DNA of 64,000 nucleotides from NCBI RefSeq assembly GCF_012272695.1, contig NZ_CP050902.1:1922001-1986000 (forward strand), written 5' to 3'. Source of the stretch: Nocardioides sp. JQ2195. Its GTDB lineage: Bacteria > Actinomycetota > Actinomycetes > Propionibacteriales > Nocardioidaceae. The position numbers and the translations under genes were made by a program. This document shows, in pieces, positions 54,321 through 64,000 of the stretch; within the stretch, counting starts at the first letter, position 1, and every line of letters starts with the position of its first letter. The notes below the pieces were generated by a model that had not been told where the DNA came from, searched no databases, and was given only the letters and a program-made list of their open reading frames with translations.

Positions 54321-54338
54321 ACCGGCGGTGGTGCCGGT
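54321..54338. other. Short hairpin between gap and pgk
   Basis: ACCGGC, a 6-nt loop and GCCGGT. It could attenuate transcription or protect RNA ends between the two glycolytic genes. A stem this short is common by chance at this GC content. Confidence 0.3.
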
Positions 54339-54353
54339 CGACCGGTGGACGGG

Positions 54354-55400
<1,047 letters not shown>

Positions 55401-55454
55401 TCACCAGAACCCTAGCGCCCGGTGTGACGCAGACCTCACCGCACGGCGGAGAGG

Positions 55455-56441
55455 TCAGGACTCCTCGGCCAACATCTCCGGCGTCAACGACGACTCGGTG
55501 TCGGGGATGCCGAGCTCCTCGGCCCGCTTGTCGGCCATCGCCAGCAGGCGACGGATTCGCCCGGCGATGGCGTCCTTGGTGAGGACAGGGTCGTGGAGCT
55601 GTCCGAGCTCTTCCAGGGAAGCCTGCTTGTGCTCGAGGCGCAGGTGACCGGCCAGCTTGAGGTGGTCCGGGACCTCGTCGGCCAGGATCTCCAGGGCCCG
55701 CTCGACGCGGGCGCCGGCGGCCACGGCCGCGCGCGCAGAACGGCGCAGGTTGGCGTCGTCGAAGTTGGCGAGCCGGTTGGCGGTGGCACGGACCTCGCGG
55801 CGCATCCGCCGCTCCTCCCAGGCCATCAGGGTCTCGTGGGCGCCGAGGCGGGTGAGCATGGCTCCGATCGCGTCGCCATCACGGATCACGACGCGGTCGA
55901 CGCCACGGACCTCCCTGGCCTTGGCCTGGATGCCGAGGCGCCGGGCGACACCGACGAGAGCCAGCGCTGCCTCGGGACCGGGACACGTGACCTCGAGCGC
56001 CGACGAACGGCCCGGCTCGGTGAGGGAGCCGTGGGCGAGGAAGGCGCCGCGCCACGCTGCGACCGCGTCGCAGCCACCGCCGCTGACCACCTGCGGAGGA
56101 AGGCCACGGACCGGGCGTCCGCGCTGGTCGAGCAGACCGGTCTGTCGGGCGAGGGCCTCGCCCTCCTTCACCACCCGGAGGACGTAGCGACTTCCCTTGC
56201 GGATGCCGTTGCCCTGGACCATCGCGATCTCGGCAGTGTGCCCGTAGACGTCGGAGATGTCCGTGCGCAGTCGCCGGGCGGCGGCTCCCGTGTCGAGCTC
56301 CGCCTCAACCACGATCTTGCCGCTCACAATGTGGATTCCACCTGCGAAGCGGAGCGTGGTGGACACTTCAGCCTTGCGGCAGCACGTCTTGGTGGTCTGG
56401 GTGCTGGCCAGCTCAGACTTCACCTGTGCCGTCATTGCCAT
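55455..56441 (-). CDS. whiA: WhiA, sporulation/cell-division regulator
   Basis: A 328-residue protein. The N-terminal part resembles a LAGLIDADG homing endonuclease scaffold without catalytic residues ([32 protein letters not shown]). The C-terminal helix-turn-helix is [24 protein letters not shown]. In Streptomyces WhiA works with WhiB to activate division genes; in non-sporulating actinobacteria it remains conserved. I chose ATG 56441, with AAGGA upstream, 10 nt after yvcK. Confidence 0.95.
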   Translation of the reverse strand: MAMTAQVKSELASTQTTKTCCRKAEVSTTLRFAGGIHIVSGKIVVEAELDTGAAARRLRTDISDVYGHTAEIAMVQGNGIRKGSRYVLRVVKEGEALARQTGLLDQRGRPVRGLPPQVVSGGGCDAVAAWRGAFLAHGSLTEPGRSSALEVTCPGPEAALALVGVARRLGIQAKAREVRGVDRVVIRDGDAIGAMLTRLGAHETLMAWEERRMRREVRATANRLANFDDANLRRSARAAVAAGARVERALEILADEVPDHLKLAGHLRLEHKQASLEELGQLHDPVLTKDAIAGRIRRLLAMADKRAEELGIPDTESSLTPEMLAEES

Positions 56442-56451
56442 GCCGTGATCC

Positions 56452-57423
56452 TTACACACCAGTCATGATGCGCACATAGGCGGCTGCCAGCTTTTCCGGG
56501 TCATGGCGCGGGCTGCCGTCGTCCATCGCGACGTCAGCCAGCTCCAGACGAGCCCCGCCATCGGTCACCACCCGGTCGAGGAGGTCGGGGTCGGGGACGG
56601 CGTTCAGGTCCGCCAGGACGGTGTGCACCTTGAGCGCCGGAGCGTGGTCGAGCAACGCCTCCAGCAGGTCCTCGGGCAGATAGCCGGCCGTCTCCCCCGC
56701 CTGCTCGGCCAGGTTGAGCACCACGATCACCCGGCCGTGGCTCTCCTCGATCGCACGGCGCAGCCCCGGGACCATCAGGTGCGGGATCACGGAGGTGTAC
56801 CAGCTGCCCGGTCCGAGCACGATCCAGTCGGCTGCCTGCAGCGCGTCGACGGCCTCGGGACATGCCTCGGGGGCGGGTGGGTCGAGGTTGATCGCGCTGA
56901 CCCGGCCCTCGGAGGTGGCGATCTCGACCTGGCCCTGGACCAGATCGATGTCATCGGGGCGGGACGGATCGATGCCGCGCACCTCGGCCGTGATGTCCAT
57001 CGGCGTGGTCGCCATCGGCAGCACCCGACCGCGGGCGTCGAGGAGGCGGGCCACCCACTCGAGCCCGTTGACGTGGCCACCGAGGAGCTCCCACAGGCCG
57101 ACGATCAACAGGTTGCCCACGACGTGGCCCCCCATCTCACCGTCACTGGCGAAACGGTGCTGGAGGACCTTGGCCCAGGTCTGGCCCCACTCGTCGTCAC
57201 CGCACAACGCGGCCAGTGCCATGCGCAGGTCGCCCGGGGGAAGGACGCCGAACTCGCCTCGCAGCCGACCTGACGAACCGCCGTTGTCCGCGACGGTCAC
57301 GACGGCGGTCAGGTCGTCGGTGACCCGGCGCAACGCTGACAGGGAGGCATGCAGGCCGTGGCCGCCACCGAGCGCGACCACCGACGTGGGGAGGCGGGGC
57401 CCCCGTTCCTCCGCGGGGCTCAC
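56452..57423 (-). CDS. yvcK: YvcK/CofD-like protein (gluconeogenesis factor)
   Basis: A 323-residue protein of the YvcK family, which binds UDP-GlcNAc and links carbon flow to cell-wall synthesis. [20 protein letters not shown] and [14 protein letters not shown] open the nucleotide-sugar-binding domain; [17 protein letters not shown] is the later motif. The GTG at 57423 overlaps the rapZ stop (GTGA). Confidence 0.94.
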   Translation of the reverse strand: MSPAEERGPRLPTSVVALGGGHGLHASLSALRRVTDDLTAVVTVADNGGSSGRLRGEFGVLPPGDLRMALAALCGDDEWGQTWAKVLQHRFASDGEMGGHVVGNLLIVGLWELLGGHVNGLEWVARLLDARGRVLPMATTPMDITAEVRGIDPSRPDDIDLVQGQVEIATSEGRVSAINLDPPAPEACPEAVDALQAADWIVLGPGSWYTSVIPHLMVPGLRRAIEESHGRVIVVLNLAEQAGETAGYLPEDLLEALLDHAPALKVHTVLADLNAVPDPDLLDRVVTDGGARLELADVAMDDGSPRHDPEKLAAAYVRIMTGV

Positions 57424-58304
57424 TCGTTGCCCAGGTCGCGGTGCTGGACGCGGGTGTCATAGCCCTGCTCGCTGAGTCGGAGGGCGATCTCCTCGCTCAT
57501 CGCGACGCTGCGGTGCTTGCCACCGGTGCAGCCGATGGCCACGGTGAGGAACCGCTTGCCTTCACGCAGGTAGCCGGCGGAGGCGGTCTGGATCACGGGA
57601 AGGTAGGCCTCGAGGAACTCCTGGGCGTCGGGGCGACTCTTCACGTAGTCGGCGACCTCGGCGCTCCTGCCGTTCATCGCGCGCAGCTCAGGGACCCAGT
57701 AGGGGTTCGGCAGGAATCGCATGTCGGCGACGAAGTCGGCGTCGACCGGGATGCCGTACTTGAAGCCGAAGCTGACCACGGTGATCTTGAGGGTCATCGC
57801 CTCAGGTGCGCCGAACGCCTCGGCCACCTTGTCGGTGAGCTGGTGCACGTTGAGCTCGGTGGTGTCGATCAGGACGTCGGCGTTGCCTCGCAGGACACCC
57901 AGCACCTCACGCTCGCGACGCAGGCCGTCGAGCAGCCGCCCACCCGCTTGCAGCGGGTGAGGTCGCCGCGCGGCCTCCTGGCGGCGGACGAGGACGTTGT
58001 CGTCTGCCTCGAGGAAGAGCAGGGTGGTCCGACGACCGGTCGCCTGCTGGGCGATGTTGGCGCGCAGGCTCTCGAAGAACGAGCCGGAACGTACGTCGAC
58101 CACCACCGCGATCGGTTGCGTCGTGCCGGCACTCTGGTCGACGAGCCGGACCACGTCGGGCACCAGTGCCGGAGGAAGGTTGTCGACGACGAAGAAGCCG
58201 AGGTCCTCGAGCTCCTTGGCCGCCGTGCTCCGGCCGGCTCCGGTCATCCCGGTGACCACCACCAGCTCGCCCCTGTGGTCGGGCCGTGGATCGGGCATGC
58301 TCAT
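57420..58304 (-). CDS. rapZ: RapZ/YvcJ nucleotide-binding protein
   Basis: A 294-residue P-loop protein: VVTGMTGAGRSTAAKELEDLG near the start, GFKYGIPVDADFVADMRFLPNPY in the middle (in part), and the C-terminal RNA/metabolite-binding motif AIGCTGGKHRSV. Relatives control glucosamine-6-phosphate synthesis by RNA turnover or bind UDP-GlcNAc. I chose ATG 58304 because GAGGAG lies 5 nt upstream; GTG 58310, overlapping the uvrC stop, is the alternative. Confidence 0.93.
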   Translation of the reverse strand: MSMPDPRPDHRGELVVVTGMTGAGRSTAAKELEDLGFFVVDNLPPALVPDVVRLVDQSAGTTQPIAVVVDVRSGSFFESLRANIAQQATGRRTTLLFLEADDNVLVRRQEAARRPHPLQAGGRLLDGLRREREVLGVLRGNADVLIDTTELNVHQLTDKVAEAFGAPEAMTLKITVVSFGFKYGIPVDADFVADMRFLPNPYWVPELRAMNGRSAEVADYVKSRPDAQEFLEAYLPVIQTASAGYLREGKRFLTVAIGCTGGKHRSVAMSEEIALRLSEQGYDTRVQHRDLGNE

Positions 58305-58306
58305 CG

Positions 58307-60286
58307 TCACTCCTCGGTGATCTCGCCAGTGGCGGTGTTGACGGACACATTGTTGCCGGTTCCCGCCCCCACTGCACCCTTGATGGCGGAAGCCGTGGCG
58401 GGCCCGATGCCGGGCACCTGGGCGATCTCATCGACGGTGGCCGCGCGCAGCTTGCGCAGGGAGCCGAAGTGCTTGATCAGGGTCTTGCGCCGTACCTCCC
58501 CGAGGCCCGGGACATCGTCGAGCAGGCTCTCCACCATGGTCTTGGACCGGCGGCCGCGGTGGTGCGTGATCGCGAACCGGTGGGCCTCGTCACGCAGCCG
58601 TTGGAGCAGGTAGAGGCCTTCACTCGAACGGGGCAGGATGACGGGGTCCTCCTCCCCCGGGACCCACACCTCCTCCAGCCGCTTCGCGAGGCCACAGACG
58701 GGGATGTCGTTGATGCCGAGCTCGGTCAGGGCTGCCACGGCAGCCGCCACCTGCGGCGGGCCACCGTCGACCACCACGAGCCCCGGCGCGTAGGCGAACT
58801 TGCGTGGGCGGCCGGTCTCCGGGTCGACGAGCATCGGGCCGTCGTGGGCCGGGTCCCCTGCTCCACCCGGGGCTTCGACGGACATCGCCTGCTCGTCCAG
58901 CAGTCGTCGGAACCGCCGGGTGATCACCTCGTGCATCGAGGCGACATCGTTCTGCCCGTCGACGCCGCGGATCACGAATCGGCGGTACTCACTCTTGCGC
59001 GCGAGGCCGTCCTCGAAGACCACCATGCTGGCGACGACCTCGGTGCCCTGGAGGTTGGAGATGTCGTAGCACTCCATCCGGAGGGGCACCTCGTCGAGCT
59101 CGAGCGCCTCCTGGATCTCCTCGAGGGCCTTGTTGCGGGTGGTGAGATCGCTGGCCCGCTTGGTCTTGTGCAGGCCGAGGGCCTGGAGCGCGTTGCGCGC
59201 GACCGTCTCCTGGAGCGTCTTCTTGTCGCCGCGCTGCGGCACTCGGATCGCCACCCGGCTGCCCCGCAGCTCGCTCAGCATCACCTCGAGCGTCTCCAGG
59301 TCCGGCGGCAGCGCGGGCACCAGCACCTCGCGCGGGATCGCGTCACCGGACTCGTCCCCGTAGAGCTGGAGGAGGAAGGTCTCGACCAGGTCGCCCGTGT
59401 CGCCCTCGTCCACGCGGTCCGCCACCCAGCCGCGTTGCCCACGGATGCGTCCACCACGTACGTGGAAGATCTGGACGGCCACCTCGAGGGGGTCCTCGGC
59501 CAGGGCGATCACGTCGGCGTCGGTTCCGTCCCCGAGCACGACCGCCTGCTTCTCCAGGGCCTTGTTGAGGGCGCCGAGGTCATCACGCAGACGTGCCGCC
59601 TTCTCGAAGTCGAGCGCCTCGGAGGCGGCGTACATCTCCCGCTCGATGCGCTTCACGAAGCCGCTGGTCTGCCCGGCCATGAAGTCGCAGAAGTCGTCGA
59701 CGATCTCCCGGTGTTCCTCTGCGCTGACATTACCGACGCAGGGAGCCGCGCACTTGTCAATGTAGCCGAGCAGGCAGGGTCGGCCGATCTGTGCCGAGCG
59801 CTTGAACACGCCGTTGCTGCAGGAGCGCATCGGGAAGACACGCAGCAGCAGGTCGACCGTCTCGCGGATCGCCCACGCATGGCCGTAGGGGCCGAAGTAG
59901 CGGGTTCCCTTCTTCTTGGCACCCCGCCCCACCATGACCCGAGGGAACTCCTCGCCCAGGGTGACTGCCAGCCACGGGTAGGACTTGTCGTCGCGGTACT
60001 TCACGTTGAACCGCGGGTCGAACTCCTTGATCCAGGAGTACTCGAGCTGGAGCGCCTCGACCTCGGTGTTGACCACGGTCCACTCGACACTCGCCGCGGT
60101 GGTCACCATGGTCGCCGTACGCGGGTGCAGGTTGGCGATGTCCTGGAAGTAGGAGGAGAGCCGGGATCGCAGGTTCTTCGCCTTGCCGACATAGACCACA
60201 CGGCCACGGGCGTCGCGGAACTTGTAGACGCCGGGCTGGGTCGGGATCGACCCGGTCCGGGGACGGTACGACGACGGATCAGCCAC
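58307..60286 (-). CDS. uvrC: Excinuclease ABC subunit C
   Basis: Makes the two incisions in nucleotide excision repair. It has 659 residues. The GIY-YIG nuclease ([20 protein letters not shown]) is at 18-37; the Cys cluster [16 protein letters not shown] follows; the UVR segment lies in [16 protein letters not shown]. The RNase H-like nuclease ([19 protein letters not shown]) is near residue 400, and the C-terminal helix-hairpin-helix pair ends [17 protein letters not shown]. It heads the uvrC-rapZ-yvcK-whiA operon. Confidence 0.96.
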   Translation of the reverse strand: MADPSSYRPRTGSIPTQPGVYKFRDARGRVVYVGKAKNLRSRLSSYFQDIANLHPRTATMVTTAASVEWTVVNTEVEALQLEYSWIKEFDPRFNVKYRDDKSYPWLAVTLGEEFPRVMVGRGAKKKGTRYFGPYGHAWAIRETVDLLLRVFPMRSCSNGVFKRSAQIGRPCLLGYIDKCAAPCVGNVSAEEHREIVDDFCDFMAGQTSGFVKRIEREMYAASEALDFEKAARLRDDLGALNKALEKQAVVLGDGTDADVIALAEDPLEVAVQIFHVRGGRIRGQRGWVADRVDEGDTGDLVETFLLQLYGDESGDAIPREVLVPALPPDLETLEVMLSELRGSRVAIRVPQRGDKKTLQETVARNALQALGLHKTKRASDLTTRNKALEEIQEALELDEVPLRMECYDISNLQGTEVVASMVVFEDGLARKSEYRRFVIRGVDGQNDVASMHEVITRRFRRLLDEQAMSVEAPGGAGDPAHDGPMLVDPETGRPRKFAYAPGLVVVDGGPPQVAAAVAALTELGINDIPVCGLAKRLEEVWVPGEEDPVILPRSSEGLYLLQRLRDEAHRFAITHHRGRRSKTMVESLLDDVPGLGEVRRKTLIKHFGSLRKLRAATVDEIAQVPGIGPATASAIKGAVGAGTGNNVSVNTATGEITEE

Positions 60287-60346
60287 GCGGCAACCCTACG
60301 TGGGCAGGCGGACGGTCCGGCCCGGGTGCCAGTCGAGGAGCGCGGC

Positions 60347-60760
60347 TCACGCGGTGCTGATGGTCTTCGCGTCGACCACGATGTCGACCTGCGGGAGCGG
60401 GTCACCGGCGGGCCCCTGCTCCACGGACCCGTCGACCAGGGCGAACTTGCTGCCGTGGCAGGGGCACTCGATCGCGTGGTCCACCTTGGTGACCAGGCAG
60501 TGTGCGTGCGTGCAGACAGCGGAGAAGGCCTTGAACTCCCCGCTGGTGGGCTGGGTGACCACCACGTTCCCGACGATGACCCCACCACCGACCGGAACCT
60601 CATCGGTGGTGGTCAGCTCAGTGCCTGCCTTCGGGGGTGCGTGCTTCTGCTCGTCGGGGCCACAGGCAGCGACGAGGGGTACGCCGACACCGACGACGCC
60701 GGCAGCGGCCAGCAGGTGACGACGACGCAGGCAGGGCTGCTCCACAGGGTTCTCCTTCAT
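60347..60760 (-). CDS. Tat/lipoprotein Rieske [2Fe-2S] protein (second of pair)
   Basis: A 137-residue exported protein. RRRHLLAAAGVVGVG and lipobox LVAAC mark a lipoprotein with a twin-arginine signal (about 12-34). The Rieske ligands are in VCTHAHCLV and CPCHGSKFALVDGS. It is small compared with QcrA, has no membrane helix beyond the signal, and resembles free-standing actinobacterial Rieske lipoproteins of unknown role. Its ATG overlaps the stop of the preceding paralogue (ATGA). Confidence 0.88.
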   Translation of the reverse strand: MKENPVEQPCLRRRHLLAAAGVVGVGVPLVAACGPDEQKHAPPKAGTELTTTDEVPVGGGVIVGNVVVTQPTSGEFKAFSAVCTHAHCLVTKVDHAIECPCHGSKFALVDGSVEQGPAGDPLPQVDIVVDAKTISTA

Positions 60761-61227
60761 GACCTGATGATGTCCCGGCCGGCACGTCGGACGGGCTGCT
60801 CGGGCAGCGCCGCGGTGGCCGGTCCCGCCTCCACGGCGCCGTCGACGATCGAGAACTGGCTGCCGTGGCAGGCGCAGTGGATCGAGCTGTCAATGCTGGA
60901 CACCTTGCACTGCATGTGGGTGCACGTGGACGAGAAGGCCCTGAACTCCCCCGTGGTCGGCTGGGTCACCACCAGGTCGTCCAGGATCACCCCGCCGCCC
61001 TCGGGCACGTCTGCCGCGCTGACCAAGGACTCCGTCTGCGTGCTCGTGCCTGCGTCACCCGAACCCGGGCCGGTGGACCCGTTGGAGGTCGACGACGCCG
61101 ACGCCGGGTCGGTGGACGTGGTCTCGCTGTCGCCCGAGCTGCTGCAAGCAGCCAGCAGCGGCAGCGACAACCCGGCTGCGGCACCGCTCAGCACCCCGCG
61201 CCGCGTGACGTGGCTTGGTGAATCCAT
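60757..61227 (-). CDS. Tat/lipoprotein Rieske [2Fe-2S] protein (first of pair)
   Basis: A 156-residue exported protein. TRRGVLSGAAAGLSLPLLAAC is a twin-arginine signal with a lipobox Cys near residue 28 (quoted in part: TRRGVLSG, LLAAC). A Ser/Thr/Gly-rich linker (about 29-65) follows. The Rieske ligands are in TCTHMQCKV and CACHGSQFSIVDG. I chose ATG 61227, the natural start of the signal. It is a paralogue of the next gene. The role is unknown. Confidence 0.88.
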   Translation of the reverse strand: MDSPSHVTRRGVLSGAAAGLSLPLLAACSSSGDSETTSTDPASASSTSNGSTGPGSGDAGTSTQTESLVSAADVPEGGGVILDDLVVTQPTTGEFRAFSSTCTHMQCKVSSIDSSIHCACHGSQFSIVDGAVEAGPATAALPEQPVRRAGRDIIRS

Positions 61228-61311
61228 GGGCTGGTCTCCCTCGTGTGGAACACAGTGACGGACGAATGAGGTCAATGAAAGCGCAACCACCTGAAGGATG
61301 GCTGTGAGCCG

Positions 61312-64000
<2,689 letters not shown>

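Noticed and set aside
58286..61258. A 990-codon open frame on the plus strand, antisense to uvrC and the Rieske genes
   Set aside because: It is a high-GC shadow: the composition is His/Arg/Asp/Val-rich without recognisable domains, and the opposite strand encodes well-conserved proteins.

Overview
The window is high-GC DNA from an actinobacterium, most likely a Nocardioides-like member of the Propionibacteriales. The evidence is the gene content and order: an actinobacterial suf operon led by sufR; the uvrC-rapZ-yvcK-whiA-gap-pgk-tpiA-secG-rbpA block; tkt-tal-pgi-pgl beside ctaA/ctaB; an InhA-type fabI next to fabG; 13E12-type DUF222-HNH genes; and frequent GTG starts. Many genes carry a TANNNT hexamer 6-8 nt before the start codon, as expected for leaderless actinobacterial transcripts. 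The identification rests on gene content and remembered family features, not on a database search.

Layout. 1-6.8 kb: a catalase (cut by the window edge) behind its FurA-like regulator, an alpha/beta hydrolase, a TauE/SafE transporter coupled to an SPFH/NfeD pair, an ABC ATPase and a VOC protein. 6.8-12.8 kb: serB, a SixA-like phosphatase, then cyanophycinase (cphB) and cyanophycin synthetase (cphA) overlapping by ATGA, and a cupin. 12.8-14.8 kb: a repeat-rich patch with a broken DUF222-HNH gene. 14.8-18.3 kb: a CphA-like Mur ligase without an ATP-grasp domain, fabI, fabG and dodecin. 18.4-27.7 kb: two small proteins, moaA, SURF1, an SDR, an ABC exporter, an ABC-F protein, a zinc metallopeptidase, a phosphotransferase and an acVLRF1-type release factor. 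27.8-34.5 kb: the suf operon on the minus strand, sufR-sufB-sufD-Rieske-sufC-sufS-sufU-sufT. 34.5-40 kb: two DUF1707 membrane proteins and two divergent ABC-2 exporters. 40-48.7 kb: ctaA and ctaB (heme A/O synthesis) and tkt-tal-pgi-pgl-phosphatase. 48.7-51.6 kb: a second, intact DUF222-HNH gene, a DinB-like gene, ISL3-type insertion-sequence debris and a 175-bp tandem duplication that copied the end of rbpA. 51.6-64 kb: rbpA, secG, the glycolytic genes, whiA, yvcK, rapZ, uvrC, two Rieske lipoproteins and uvrA (cut by the window edge).

Functionally this is mostly core genome: Fe-S cluster assembly, lower glycolysis, the non-oxidative pentose phosphate branch, fatty-acid elongation, heme A synthesis and excision repair. 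The accessory interest lies in the cyanophycin genes with their ATP-grasp-less paralogue, and in two repeat-rich islands (12.8-14.8 and 48.7-51.6 kb) that share the same DUF222-HNH unit and short dispersed repeats. I found no tRNA, rRNA, CRISPR array, prophage or complete insertion sequence.
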